NCBI GenBank assembly: GCA_004282745.1
Contig: SHMT01000011.1
Coordinates: 62,001-126,000 of the forward strand
Reading direction: 5' to 3'
Source of the DNA: Candidatus Scalindua sp. SCAELEC01
Lineage (GTDB): Bacteria > Planctomycetota > Brocadiia > Brocadiales > Scalinduaceae
DNA length: 64,000 bases
The notes beneath the pieces are model-generated. The model did no database searches, was not told the origin of the DNA, and worked only from the letters and a program-made list of their open reading frames with translations. Shown one piece after another: positions 36,900-46,806 of the stretch; the stretch's first letter is position 1, and the number at the start of each line of letters is the position of its first letter. The position numbers and the translations under genes were made by a program.

Positions 36900-37908
36900 A
36901 TGTGTTACAAATCTCTTATAAAGATATTTTTTGTAAGTCTTTGCCTTGTAGTTCTTTCGAAAAGCTCGCCTTCCGATATCTGCGCTGAAACCCTTTTTGA
37001 TAATGAATACCGTATCGGTACTGATGATATCCTTGATGTACAGGTTTGGGACAATGACGATTTGAATCGTGTTGTTGAAGTGTCAAAGGAGGGGGCATTT
37101 ACCTTTCCCCTCATTGGCAAGGTCCATACTGCTGGGCTCACCGTCTTTGATCTGGAGAATGAGATAAAAAAAAGATTGGCAGATGGTTATTTGGTAAACC
37201 CAGAAGTGTCGGTGTGTATCCAAAAATACATGAATCAAAAAGTTTTTCTTCTTGGTGAAATAAAAACACCGGGAAGTTATCTTTTAAAAAGGAAAACCCA
37301 CATTTTAGAATTGATTTCAATGGCCGGTGGTTTTGCAGACTCGGCAGGAAGAATAGTTAGTGTCTGAACGAAAACCCTGTGTTTGAATGAAAAGTGCCCA
37401 GGTACAAGGCGCGTAACAATTTCGTAACCGGAACGTACAATTGTACTTGAGGATTTCTAAATTGTTGCAGCAACGTAGTAGATGGGTAGTTTTCGTTCAA
37501 ACACTAGTTAAGATAGTTAGACCAACACAACAGCTTAATTATCATAAAGGGACTGTAGCGCCCGATAATCTTGCAGGCAACAATGTGATAACATTAGATT
37601 TATCTAAATACAGTGACGACATTGCTTATGATGTATTTTATGTTACGAGCGGTGACACTATTTATGTTAACACAATTCCAAGGATATTTGTTAACGGAGA
37701 GATAAGACGGCCAGGTGAATTCAAATGGGAGACAAGTCTGACTGTTCGTCAAGCAGTTTCCCGTGCAGGAGGGTATATCGAAAATGCCGCCTTGAAACGA
37801 ACCAAGATCATTCGCCTAATAGATGGCCGAGAAAAAGAAATTGAAACTCGTATGGAAGATATTGTGATGCCTGATGACATTATTAAGGTTCCAGGACGAT
37901 ATTTTTAA
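36900..37908 (+). pseudogene. Polysaccharide export protein (Wza-like), split by family A insertion
   Basis: An outer-membrane/periplasmic polysaccharide export protein broken by a 147-bp element. The 5' part (36900-37358) has a signal peptide (KIFFVSLCLVVLSKSS) and the export domain YRIGTDDILDVQVWDNDDL, then an SLBB-type domain to SAGRIV. The element at 37359-37505 adds SV and a TGA stop. The 3' part (from 37506) carries a second SLBB domain (RIFVNGEIRRPGEFKW, VSRAGGY) and ends KVPGRYF. Taking out the element and one AGTT copy joins AGRIV to KIVRPTQQ in frame. The remaining protein would be about 286 residues, normal for the family. The 5' fragment could still be exported but lacks the second SLBB domain. 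A tyrosine kinase gene follows 24 bp later. Confidence 0.9.
37359..37505 (+). repeat. Family A element, intact (147 bp), AGTT target duplication
   Basis: Starts AGTGTCTGAACGAAAAC and ends GTTTTCGTTCAAACACT; ends are inverted repeats with one mismatch in 17. It is flanked by AGTT at 37355-37358 and 37506-37509. Internal arms GCCCAGGTAC..CGCG and GTAGATGGGTAG also pair loosely, so the whole unit can fold as one long hairpin. Confidence 0.93.
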
Positions 37909-37932
37909 CCTTTAAATGTTAGGATATTTAAT

Positions 37933-40572
37933 ATGAGAAATGAAACGGATCGTGACTTTACACCACCGAGAACAACATTTGAACATGAAGTGCATCTTGC
38001 AGACTATCTTTCCATCATTTGGAAGCGCAAATGGGTTGCCATCACCTTCTTCCTCGTAGTGGTGGCGGTGGTTTTAGTCAAAACGTATTATACAAAACCT
38101 GTCTATAAAGCTACGGCTCAGGTGATTATCGAAGGATTCTCTTCGCCTGTTACCGGTATGGCCCAAGTTTCTGACATGGATAGCAAGAGCTCATATTATT
38201 TTGCAACGCAGTGTGAATTACTCGAAAGCAGGAACCTTGCCAGAAAGATTGTGGAAGATTTGCAATTGGAAGAATATTATGAGGCTACTAAGGAAAAACC
38301 CAACTTTGTGGCTTCAATTATTGGTAATTTTCAAAAATTTGTCAGAAAATCTTTATCACCGAAGAGTTTAAATGTTCCGGAAGCTCCCAAGAGGAAAAAT
38401 AGGGGAAGCCGTGCCAAAGGTGAAGAGGTTCTCTTAGAACGGAAACCGATAGTTGGTTGGTATCTTTCAGGGCTTGAGGTTGTCCCTACAGCAAAGACCA
38501 ATTTAGTGAGTATCAGCTTTTTAGATCGTTCTCCGGAAATGGCTGCACGAATTGCAAATTCACATGTAAAAGCATTTGTTGAAAAAAATAAACAGTTAAA
38601 AAGTTTGGCTTCACAAAACACCTTTGACTGGCTCAAAAAAGAGCTAAGAGATCAGAAAATTAAGCTAGCAAAGTCGTCCCTTGAAATTGAAGAGTTTAAA
38701 TTTAAAGAGCTTGATTTTCATCCAGTTGATAGCGATAGCTTTTTTGCCTTGCCTGAAGTGAAAGACCATTATGTTCTTCAGGATCTACGTAGGCAGTTAG
38801 CACAGCTAAAAACCAATAAAATGGAGCTTAACACGAAGTATGGTCCTAAGCATCCAAAAATAATAGAAATTGATTCGAGTATCAGCCAATTGGAAAAGAG
38901 TATTGTCGATGAAGCGGAACAGTTGAAAGAGTCGAAGCGAATAGAATTAAACCGTACCGTTGTTGAGGTTGGCACTGAAACACAGAATCAGACGGAGATA
39001 AATTCTCAGGCTGAATTTTCCGATAGCAAGTTTACAAACTATGGGATGTTAGAATTGGAAGCAGAAAGTGATAGGGCAATTTATGATATCTTGCTAAAAC
39101 AAGCGAAAGAGATCAATCTTACCGGTAATATGGAGAGCAATAATATTAGCATTGTCGATGCGGCAGTTATTCCTCGCTTCCCGATTAAGCCGAATGTGAT
39201 CTTTAATATTCTACTAGCAATTATTATGGGGTCGACTCTGGGAGTGGGACTTACTCTGTTCATAGAGTATATGGATAAAACGGTAAGGACTCCTGAAGAT
39301 ATTATGCGACATCTTGAACTGCCAGTTTTAGGTATGTTACCGTATAATAAGTATTTAAAGAGGACAGAGTCGCTTGTGTTACCAGCGAACAATGGGAGGA
39401 CCCAATTTAAACTGAACGAACCGAAGAAAGACAGTGGGAGGAATGGGAGGTATTATAATGTATCAAGTAATCTCATTTGTGGCTTACCGCTATTACAATC
39501 GGGGATTTCTGGGCAAGTACTCTTGATTGAAAGCGCAACTGTTGGTGAGGGAAAGACAACGGTACTTGCAAATTCGGCTATCAATTTAGCAAAAGGTGGT
39601 CTTCGTGTAGCAATGGTTGATGCAGACCTGCAGCGGCCATCTTTGCATAACAAGTTTGGCATAGATGGCAGTAGTACAAAAGGATTACTCAATATAATGA
39701 CCAAGATTCTTTCAAAAAACCTCGATCACGGTACTTTAGATAATTGTAGTATCGATGATCTGTTCTTTCTTATTTCTTTGAAAAAGCAGAGTGGAAAGCT
39801 TGTCGTGAAAGATGATTCCCAAACAATGACCGTAGTTTTTGAAAATGGTCGATTGATCCATCTCCACAGTAACGAAGTTCCCTTTGCCAATCGATTGGGA
39901 ACAATGCTCCTTCGTGGTGGATTTATTGACGAGAATCAACTAAAAGATGCCCTGGATCGAAACAAACGCACGGGGCTACCTATGGGCTATATCCTCATTA
40001 ACTCTGGATATGTTAATCAGAGTCAATTACAAGGCCCAGTAAAGCTTCAAATGGAAGAGCATCTTCAGAAATTGTTTAGCTGGAAACAGGGTAACTATGT
40101 TTTTGAACCAGGACATGTAGAAAACTATGAGGACAGAAGGATTCAATTTAAAGAGGATTACTCACTGATTATCAAACGTTTGGGACGTATGGTTGGAAGT
40201 AGATTAGTCGAGAACGAAGTGCTCTCATGCCTTGAATCTATAGAGGGCTTGAGCCTCTCTTTATTAACTTCAGGTCGTGATGACATGAGGAATGAAGGTC
40301 CACAGTATTTTAAGTTCTTTACAAAGGTACTGGATATCCTAAAACAACGCTTTGATATCGTACTTATTGATGCACCTCCGTTATTAGAAGCATTAGGTAG
40401 TGTGAGACCATTGTTGCCTTTAGTTGATGGCGTAATCTTTGTTGTCAAGTCTGGACAAGCTTCTGCCAAAATGGTTAATCAAGCAGCAAGTTACTTGAAA
40501 GAGTCTGATACTCGTATCGTTGGTACTATATTAAATCAAGCGAAAAAAGATTCTACCTACTATGGATATTAA
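37933..40572 (+). CDS. Wzc-like tyrosine autokinase with PATAN/DUF4388-like insert
   Basis: Inner-membrane polysaccharide co-polymerase and BY-type tyrosine kinase, 879 residues. The Wzz domain has membrane helices near 30-55 and 420-445 (VIFNILLAIIMGSTLGVGLTLF) around a coiled periplasmic part with GPKHPKI. The kinase domain has Walker A VGEGKTT (537-543), Walker A' AMVDADLQRPS and Walker B FDIVLIDAPP (807-816). Between A' and B lie about 200 extra residues (590-790) with GKLVVKDDSQTMTVVFENGRLIH, then LGTMLLRGGFIDENQL and FSWKQGNYVFEPG, which resemble a PATAN/DUF4388 domain plus its helical partner. The C-terminal tyrosine cluster is only TYYGY. It follows the broken export gene by 24 bp and presumably shares its promoter. 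Confidence 0.9.
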   Translation: MRNETDRDFTPPRTTFEHEVHLADYLSIIWKRKWVAITFFLVVVAVVLVKTYYTKPVYKATAQVIIEGFSSPVTGMAQVSDMDSKSSYYFATQCELLESRNLARKIVEDLQLEEYYEATKEKPNFVASIIGNFQKFVRKSLSPKSLNVPEAPKRKNRGSRAKGEEVLLERKPIVGWYLSGLEVVPTAKTNLVSISFLDRSPEMAARIANSHVKAFVEKNKQLKSLASQNTFDWLKKELRDQKIKLAKSSLEIEEFKFKELDFHPVDSDSFFALPEVKDHYVLQDLRRQLAQLKTNKMELNTKYGPKHPKIIEIDSSISQLEKSIVDEAEQLKESKRIELNRTVVEVGTETQNQTEINSQAEFSDSKFTNYGMLELEAESDRAIYDILLKQAKEINLTGNMESNNISIVDAAVIPRFPIKPNVIFNILLAIIMGSTLGVGLTLFIEYMDKTVRTPEDIMRHLELPVLGMLPYNKYLKRTESLVLPANNGRTQFKLNEPKKDSGRNGRYYNVSSNLICGLPLLQSGISGQVLLIESATVGEGKTTVLANSAINLAKGGLRVAMVDADLQRPSLHNKFGIDGSSTKGLLNIMTKILSKNLDHGTLDNCSIDDLFFLISLKKQSGKLVVKDDSQTMTVVFENGRLIHLHSNEVPFANRLGTMLLRGGFIDENQLKDALDRNKRTGLPMGYILINSGYVNQSQLQGPVKLQMEEHLQKLFSWKQGNYVFEPGHVENYEDRRIQFKEDYSLIIKRLGRMVGSRLVENEVLSCLESIEGLSLSLLTSGRDDMRNEGPQYFKFFTKVLDILKQRFDIVLIDAPPLLEALGSVRPLLPLVDGVIFVVKSGQASAKMVNQAASYLKESDTRIVGTILNQAKKDSTYYGY

Positions 40573-42122
40573 TATACTGCCCAGTCACCTGTTTTGTAGT
40601 ACTTTACTATAACGGGATCTAAGATAGTGTTGATTTTTATACCGTCTTTTTTATTCAAAATCCCTTTGCCGAAATGAATCATTGAAATTATTGCCTCACT
40701 GTTTAGGAATTGCGTGGGGATATTTGTCAAATCGATTTTCATTACTTTTGACTTTAGCAGATCAAATGTTATCACCTCCTCTTTCATCCCAAGAGACCAC
40801 CCCCATTCGCCAAGAGTGGGGATATTGTTGTGGTAGGGTAGGACGGTAAAGCCCGCTGATTCCATGGTGCTTATGATACATACAAATGAGTTAGTCGAAT
40901 GGATAGGACTGGTAGCCTGTGTTACGAAAACCCCATATTTGGTCAGTCTCTTACGGCAGAGCGTATAGAACTCTTTGGAATAGAGTCTTGCAAGATGGAT
41001 TGAATTTGGGTCAGGCAAATCAACAATTATCACATCAAAAAGCTCTTCACTGTTTTCCACATATGTAAAGGCATCCTGGTTTGTGACGTGAACCCTCATG
41101 TTAACCATTGAGTTTTGATTAATTTTGGTAATAACGGGATGGTTTTTGGCAAGTTCTGTCATTTCTGGATCGATGTCAACAATAGTAATCCTTTGGACAT
41201 CATTATATTTCAAGAGTTCCCTTGCTGCCAAGCCTTCACCCCCACCAAGAATCAATATATTTTTTCTCTGTTCAGAAAGTGACATTGCCGGATGGATGAG
41301 AGGTTCATGATATTTTTCCTCATCAAATGTTGAAAACTGTTCGTTTCCATTGATAAAAAGCCAATATTTATCCTTCCACTCAGTTATTACTATTTTCTGA
41401 TATACGGTTTGGTTGGTATAGATGATTCTATCCTTATATTTCTTCTGTTCGCTAAAGAGTACTATCGGCTTAACTGCAAACAGGAAGATCAAGAAACAAG
41501 CGGTAATGGTCCAGAATGAGATCTGGATGGTACGCGTATAAAAAATCAAACGTCTGAATCTCCAAAAAAGAAAAGAGGCTACCATAAAGTTGATTATTCC
41601 AAGGGAGATTGGCGTATAGGTTAGACCAAAATAGGGGAGAGCAAAAAAAGCGAACAGAAGTCCTCCCACAAGAGAGCCATAGTAATCGTTTTCCATAACC
41701 GATGAGATATTTTCTCTTAAATCCTCATATGATTCATTCATCCGAGTGACTAGTGGTATTTCTGCACCAATGAGTAGTCCGATTACGATACATAAAAAAT
41801 AGATCAGGAGACTTGCATGAATACTGAACGTTGAAACCCAATAGCAGAGCACTACGGAGATACCGCAGAGGATCGAGAGGGAAAATTCCAAGAAAATGAA
41901 CATGTCGAGTAGATTGCTGTGTAGGTATTTACTTATCCTGCTTCCGAGCCCCATTGCAAAGAGCATCAAAGACATTATGATGGTCCATTGAAAAATTGGG
42001 TTTCCAAGGAGATAGCTAGCCAGTGTTGATAGTACAAATTCAGCAACAATACCGGCACAACCTGTTGCAAATATGCATATTTTGAGTATTCTGCTTTGAG
42101 TAACTAACAGTGGATTGAACAT
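40569..42122 (-). CDS. Membrane-bound spermidine-synthase-like protein
   Basis: A 517-residue protein with about seven membrane segments in the first 215 residues, then a spermidine-synthase-like catalytic domain. The nucleotide loop is ILGGGEGLAAREL near 285-297, followed by ITIVDIDPEMTELAKNHP and VIIVDLPDPNS, and the GFTVLPYHNNIPTLGEWGW region common in these proteins. The polyamine product is unproven. The stop overlaps the convergent tyrosine-kinase stop by 4 bases. It is last in a minus-strand cluster after the lipoprotein and DUF350 genes, an association seen in other bacteria around polyamine or membrane-stress functions. It shares family with the 826-residue protein at 30968. Confidence 0.86.
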   Translation of the reverse strand: MFNPLLVTQSRILKICIFATGCAGIVAEFVLSTLASYLLGNPIFQWTIIMSLMLFAMGLGSRISKYLHSNLLDMFIFLEFSLSILCGISVVLCYWVSTFSIHASLLIYFLCIVIGLLIGAEIPLVTRMNESYEDLRENISSVMENDYYGSLVGGLLFAFFALPYFGLTYTPISLGIINFMVASFLFWRFRRLIFYTRTIQISFWTITACFLIFLFAVKPIVLFSEQKKYKDRIIYTNQTVYQKIVITEWKDKYWLFINGNEQFSTFDEEKYHEPLIHPAMSLSEQRKNILILGGGEGLAARELLKYNDVQRITIVDIDPEMTELAKNHPVITKINQNSMVNMRVHVTNQDAFTYVENSEELFDVIIVDLPDPNSIHLARLYSKEFYTLCRKRLTKYGVFVTQATSPIHSTNSFVCIISTMESAGFTVLPYHNNIPTLGEWGWSLGMKEEVITFDLLKSKVMKIDLTNIPTQFLNSEAIISMIHFGKGILNKKDGIKINTILDPVIVKYYKTGDWAVY

Positions 42123-42209
42123 GTAATTAGATATGTGAAGAGTAGATTTTGAAAATAGCGTGTCAGTCTCAGGGTATCAAGTCATCCCAGGAGGATGTTT
42201 ATGGGGAAC

Positions 42210-43055
42210 TTAGAAACACCATGTTATGAGGAGTGAAGAGCCGATATAAGAAAATGCGTCAATAAATGCGGCGCCCAGGTTTGGTTTTTCCTGATTGACG
42301 ATCTCATCGGTTAATTTTTCGCCTGGCAAGAGAACCTTATCCGTAAATAAACGGATAAGCGGCAGCAAAATGATACCGAGGACAAAATATCCAGCATAGG
42401 TGATAAGGCTTTCACTCCAGTTGGAAAAGTCTCCGCTTATAGAGTGACTCACGATATTTGCGACACCTATTATAGCGCCGGCATAACTGATTCCAACGGC
42501 GACATTGTCTTTTTCGATGTGCTCGTGAATACAATAAGGGGTGATAAAATTATAAGCAAATCCAATGATAATAAGTGAGAGTTGCCCTATAACCCAAAAC
42601 ACCAGTAGTGTGAGAATGCCACCACCTTCTCCAGAGATAGAACCAAAGATAATCATACCCGTTGCCAAATAGACGGCCAATTCTACAACACCAGTTCCTG
42701 CGTTCTGATCCTTTAAGATCTCTTTTTTATTATTAAAGCGGTACAATATCAGTTTATCGTTAATAAACGTAGAGAAATTCAAGAGGATGATAGCGATAGG
42801 ACCATAAACAAAGATATCTATCAGGTCTTCCAGTAAACCATTAGATTCACCTACGATCACACCACCAATGGCAAAAACCAGACCCAAATAGTAACCGACG
42901 AGTGAGAGTGCAAAGGCACAATTGTCTTTTTTTACCAACTCATCGCTCACATTGAAATCCCGGTGGATGAGATCATACACCAGTTTTCCCAACCAGAAAA
43001 GGAAATAGCAGCACAACAGATAGATAATGGCAGAAATGAGATTGTCAAAAATCAC
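42210..43055 (-). CDS. DUF350 membrane protein
   Basis: A 281-residue protein made of two similar membrane halves, each with DUF350 character: NCAFALSLVGYYLGLVFAIGG in the first and NVAVGISYAGAIIGVANIV in the second, with about eight hydrophobic segments in all. Proteins with this domain (YjfL type) occur beside spermidine-synthase-like and PspA-type genes, and their job is unknown. Its start overlaps the stop of the upstream lipoprotein by one base, and the spermidine-synthase-like gene follows after 87 bp, so the three form one operon. It ends at WCF with no tail. Confidence 0.85.
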   Translation of the reverse strand: MIFDNLISAIIYLLCCYFLFWLGKLVYDLIHRDFNVSDELVKKDNCAFALSLVGYYLGLVFAIGGVIVGESNGLLEDLIDIFVYGPIAIILLNFSTFINDKLILYRFNNKKEILKDQNAGTGVVELAVYLATGMIIFGSISGEGGGILTLLVFWVIGQLSLIIIGFAYNFITPYCIHEHIEKDNVAVGISYAGAIIGVANIVSHSISGDFSNWSESLITYAGYFVLGIILLPLIRLFTDKVLLPGEKLTDEIVNQEKPNLGAAFIDAFSYIGSSLLITWCF

Positions 43056-43756
43056 TATTTACCAAAACCTCCTCCCCTGCTTCGGAATGGGCTACTGCTT
43101 CTTCCTACCCTCCGTCCAACTTTTTCTTTAAAACTTCTCTTTGCCATCTTCTGTTTTGCCATCTTTCTTTCAAAGAAATTTTTATGTGTCTGCTTCGTAA
43201 TAGTACCATTAGTTCCATATTGGTTGTTCTTGCCAAAGTACGGTCTGTTGTTGTTTCGGGAATCGGTATAAGCGTTGTAGTCGTTTCGATATACAGGTCT
43301 ATTAAACATTCCAAACATGTGAGACATGAACATGTATTGTCCGTAAAATGCCCATATGGAGTTGCCTGAACTATCGTTTCTCCATTCACCGTAACGAGTG
43401 TTTCCTACATATTGATATCCGGGTGGCGAAGGTGTCTTGGTGACATACCCCTCTTCGGTCTTGGATAACAGCGACATACCGAGATAATTTTCATTTTGAC
43501 GATAAAAGGTTTCAGACACCTTTTCCCATCCGGTGTAGTTTGCCTTATCTCCGATTACAACTTTATATTTGTGGTAATATTGTTTAAAAATACTACCTCC
43601 GGTTTGCATATCATCCAGAATGATCGAGTATTCGGGTACATTATCCAGCCGAGTCGCCAATTGTTCTACCGGTGAACGTTTGGCCCCGCATGATTGCAGT
43701 GACAAGAGCGCAAAGAGTATGGCGCAGATACTAATTGATTTTTTTGTGGCACTCAT
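43055..43756 (-). CDS. Lipoprotein of unknown function in DUF350 operon
   Basis: A 233-residue predicted lipoprotein. A lipobox ends the signal peptide (LLSLQSC, cysteine at about residue 23). The middle has a folded region rich in aromatic residues (FYRQNENYLGM, PPGYQYVGNTRYGEW, WAFYGQYMFMSHMFG). The last 60 residues are basic, low-complexity and full of arginine, serine and glycine (RGGGFGK at the end). I recall similar chains beside DUF350 genes, but I do not know a domain name. It is the first gene of the three-gene minus-strand cluster, and its stop touches the DUF350 start. Confidence 0.75.
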   Translation of the reverse strand: MSATKKSISICAILFALLSLQSCGAKRSPVEQLATRLDNVPEYSIILDDMQTGGSIFKQYYHKYKVVIGDKANYTGWEKVSETFYRQNENYLGMSLLSKTEEGYVTKTPSPPGYQYVGNTRYGEWRNDSSGNSIWAFYGQYMFMSHMFGMFNRPVYRNDYNAYTDSRNNNRPYFGKNNQYGTNGTITKQTHKNFFERKMAKQKMAKRSFKEKVGRRVGRSSSPFRSRGGGFGK

Positions 43757-44042
43757 ACGTTTTGTTTATTGGGTGGAGAGTTAAGGAGAATTTTGATAAG
43801 GGTTTATTAAAACCGTTCTTGTTTAGTTTGTCAATTGTTTTTTGGGTGTAAATGGCAACTATTTTACTGAGCTTCAAGATCTGACCATCCATAATCTTAC
43901 CCATATGAGTAGGCCAAGAGTTTCGATTCAAAACAGATCAATTAAATCATTTTTCTTGACCTTGATGAATTTATTATTATAATCTGCAGGTTTATCGTTT
44001 TGTAAGTTATTTTGAAGCTTTAATATACGGAGCTTGTTTGAT

Positions 44043-44211
44043 AGTGGTTGAACGAAGACTACCCATCTACTGCGTATCAGTATTAATTCCTTATTCCCCA
44101 AGTACTTAGGTATTTACGTATTTAAGCACACGTACGTTCCTGTTCCGAACTTATTACGCGCCTTATGTCTGGGCAGTTTTGATTCACCCACGGAATTTCC
44201 GTTCAAGCACT
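44043..44211 (-). repeat. Family A element, reversed, diverged (169 bp)
   Basis: Begins AGTGGTTGAACGAAGAC, then TACCCATCTACTGCG, and ends TTCCGTTCAAGCACT. The inner motifs read in reverse order relative to the copy at 37359. Flanks TGAT and AGAT match at three of four bases. It lies about 80 bp upstream of fhs. Confidence 0.8.
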
Positions 44212-44292
44212 AGATATTACTATAGATTCAAAAGCAGAAATGTAACAGTCTTAAATAGTAATTAAACCAGTTAAGAAAAAGGAGGTTTTACA

Positions 44293-46059
44293 ATGGCTTT
44301 GGATCCGACGAAACATGCAGATTGGGAAATAGCAGAAGATGCCGAGACTCGCATGAAAACAGTTTATCAATTGGCTGAAGAATTGGGCCTTGAAAAGGAA
44401 GAGCTCCTTCCCCATGGGCACTATGTAGCCAAGATTGACTTTAATAGAGCTATGAAGCGGCTTGAGGGTCAGGCGGATGGAAAATACGTTGATGTGACGG
44501 CTATTACACCTACACCACTGGGCGAGGGGAAATCCACAACAACAATGGGTTTGGTACAGGGGTTGGGAAAAAGAGACAAAAAAGTTATTGGTGCCATTCG
44601 GCAGCCGTCCGGTGGGCCTACAATGAACATTAAGGGATCTGCAGCAGGTGGTGGTCTTTCACAGTGTATTCCGCTGACCCCTTTTTCTTTGGGACTAACG
44701 GGAGACATCAATGCGATAATGAATGCCCACAATCTTGGTATGGTCGCGCTTACTTCGCGATTGCAGCATGAATTTAACTATAATGATGAGCAGCTAGCCA
44801 AAAGAAACTTAAAGCGTCTTGATATTGACCCAAACAGGGTTGAATCCAAATGGATCATCGATTTCTGTGCACAGGCTCTTCGTGAAATGGTGATTGGTAT
44901 TGGCGGGAAGATGGATGGGTTCATGATGAGCTCCGGGTTTGCCATCGCTGTTTCCTCTGAGATTATGGCGATTCTCTCTGTAGCAAAGGATTTAAAGGAT
45001 ATGCGCGAACGCATGGGGCGAATTGTTTTGGCCTATGCTAAGTCGGGGAAACCGGTAACTGCTGCTGATTTGGAAGTTGATGGAGCAATGACGGCGTGGA
45101 TGGTTGATGCCATTAATCCGAACCTGATGCAGACAATTGAAGGGCAGCCGGTTTTAGTACATGCGGGACCATTTGCGAATATCGCTATTGGTCAATCATC
45201 GATCATTGCAGATAGGATCGGGTTGAAGCTTGGTGATTATAACGTAACCGAATCTGGTTTTGGTGCGGATATCGGATTTGAAAAATTTTGGAACCTCAAG
45301 TGCCGTTTTTCGGGAAATAAACCCCATGCGGCTGTTCTTGTTGCCACAATCAGGGCGCTCAAATGCCATGGTGGTGCTCCTGTCCCTGTTCCAGGTCATC
45401 CTCTCGATCCCTCTTACAATGAAGAAAATGTTGAGTGGGTCGTAAAAGGGGCGGAAACAAACCTCCTTCACCTTATCAATGTGGTTAAGAAGGCTGGTAT
45501 TAATCCAGTGGTTTGTATTAACAATTTCTATACTGACACAGATAATGAAGTCAAAGCAGTCCGTAAGGTAGCGGAAGCTGCAGGTGCACGTGTCGCTCTT
45601 TCTAAACACTGGGAAAAAGGCGGAGAAGGGGCTTTGGAGTTAGCTGATGCCGTAATCGACGCCTGTAACGAAGAGAACAACTTCAAGTTTCTGTACGAAC
45701 TGGATACCCCATTACGGACGCGTATCGAGTTGATTGCTAAGGAGGTTTACGGTGCAGACGGGGTAGATTACACACCGGATGCATTAGCAAAGGCCAAAGC
45801 GATGGAAGCAGACCCTGAGATCGCCAAGTTGGGGACCTGCATGGTGAAAACACATCTCTCTCTTACCGACAACCCTCAACTGAAGGGCGCTCCGAAAGAT
45901 TGGAGGTTGAGTATTCGGGATATATTGACCTTTAAAGGGGCCGGATTTGTAGTGCCAATTGCGGGTGCTGTCAAACTCATGCCTGGGACGTGCTCAGATC
46001 CTGCGTTCCGACGAGTGGATGTGGATGTAGAAACAGGAAAGGTGAAAGGTCTTTTCTAA
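44293..46059 (+). CDS. fhs: Formate-tetrahydrofolate ligase
   Basis: Cytoplasmic ATP-dependent ligase making 10-formyl-tetrahydrofolate; 588 residues. The phosphate-binding loop [13 protein letters not shown] is at about residues 74-86, followed by [19 protein letters not shown] and FNLTGDIN-like text ([15 protein letters not shown]). A strong AGGAGG ribosome site precedes the ATG. In acetogens and anammox bacteria this enzyme forms part of the methyl branch of the Wood-Ljungdahl pathway, and in others it serves one-carbon supply for purines. No other pathway gene is in the window, so its role cannot be settled here. A reversed family A element lies in the upstream region. Confidence 0.97.
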   Translation: MALDPTKHADWEIAEDAETRMKTVYQLAEELGLEKEELLPHGHYVAKIDFNRAMKRLEGQADGKYVDVTAITPTPLGEGKSTTTMGLVQGLGKRDKKVIGAIRQPSGGPTMNIKGSAAGGGLSQCIPLTPFSLGLTGDINAIMNAHNLGMVALTSRLQHEFNYNDEQLAKRNLKRLDIDPNRVESKWIIDFCAQALREMVIGIGGKMDGFMMSSGFAIAVSSEIMAILSVAKDLKDMRERMGRIVLAYAKSGKPVTAADLEVDGAMTAWMVDAINPNLMQTIEGQPVLVHAGPFANIAIGQSSIIADRIGLKLGDYNVTESGFGADIGFEKFWNLKCRFSGNKPHAAVLVATIRALKCHGGAPVPVPGHPLDPSYNEENVEWVVKGAETNLLHLINVVKKAGINPVVCINNFYTDTDNEVKAVRKVAEAAGARVALSKHWEKGGEGALELADAVIDACNEENNFKFLYELDTPLRTRIELIAKEVYGADGVDYTPDALAKAKAMEADPEIAKLGTCMVKTHLSLTDNPQLKGAPKDWRLSIRDILTFKGAGFVVPIAGAVKLMPGTCSDPAFRRVDVDVETGKVKGLF

Positions 46060-46128
46060 GTTTTTTCACAATAGTATTGATTTTATTTTTTTTGTTTGAT
46101 TTATAGTTAAGCGGTTAAGGCGTTTAGA

Positions 46129-46159
46129 TGGGGTGAGGATAGTGACCAATCCTCATCCC
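46129..46159 (+). terminator. Hairpin after fhs
   Basis: GGGGTGAGGAT pairs with ATCCTCATCCC across an eight-base loop, about 70 bp after the fhs stop. The trailing sequence is only weakly T-rich, so termination is likely but not certain. Confidence 0.55.
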
Positions 46160-46228
46160 TTCTGCAAATAATGTTTTTACGAATAAATGCCGTTTAACTT
46201 TTTAATGGAGAAGGGAATTCGTTTTTTT

Positions 46229-46741
46229 ATGGTAATACACTATGGTGGGTTTTTTAGGAAGTTTTTTCAGTTTTCGTTTATTGGCATAATTTTTTTAATC
46301 TCTTGCAATCAGGAAAAAGTTGAACAAAATGTTGACGCTGATGCTACTGAATGGTTTACCAAGCTAGGGTTCATAGACGTAATGACGGAGATGAGGGAGG
46401 ATACCCGCTCATTAACCAGTAAAGTAAAATGGGAAGAGTGGGAAGATGCACAAAGCATAGGTAACAAAATAAGCAGTTCTTTTAACCAATTAGACCTGGA
46501 AAGTGAAGAGATTCCAGATGATTTCTCTGCGCTTAAAGAGGAATTTGATGCTGCAATGTCAAAGGTTCTTGTTGCCTGTGAAGAGAAAGATCTCACCAAG
46601 GCCATGGTAAAATTGGAGGTAATGAAACGTTCCTGTCGCTCCTGTCATCTTATATATCGCAAGGAGCTGGATATCTTTAACAAGGACTTCGACCATGGTG
46701 TTGCGATGGAGAGGATGTTTAAAGATCGGGATAAGGAATAA
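46229..46741 (+). CDS. C-type cytochrome lipoprotein (cytochrome c'/c556-like)
   Basis: Exported monoheme cytochrome of about 170 residues from the ATG at 46229. In-frame ATGs at 46187 and 46205 would only lengthen the signal end. The signal peptide ends at a lipobox, FLISCNQ. The mature part is helical and acidic, and the heme motif CRSCH sits near the C-terminus at residues 136-140, in the context MKRSCRSCHLIYRK. A C-terminal CxxCH after a four-helix stretch is the arrangement of cytochrome c' and c556. A role in periplasmic electron transfer or NO binding is plausible, but the partner is unknown. A GAAGGGA site lies about 13 bases ahead of the ATG. A family B element follows about 65 bp downstream. 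Confidence 0.82.
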   Translation: MVIHYGGFFRKFFQFSFIGIIFLISCNQEKVEQNVDADATEWFTKLGFIDVMTEMREDTRSLTSKVKWEEWEDAQSIGNKISSSFNQLDLESEEIPDDFSALKEEFDAAMSKVLVACEEKDLTKAMVKLEVMKRSCRSCHLIYRKELDIFNKDFDHGVAMERMFKDRDKE

Positions 46742-46806
46742 CGGGCTCCCCTGCCCGGCAAGACGGTCGGACGGGGGGCTCTTCTGCGTTAAGGTAAATT
46801 TTGGTA

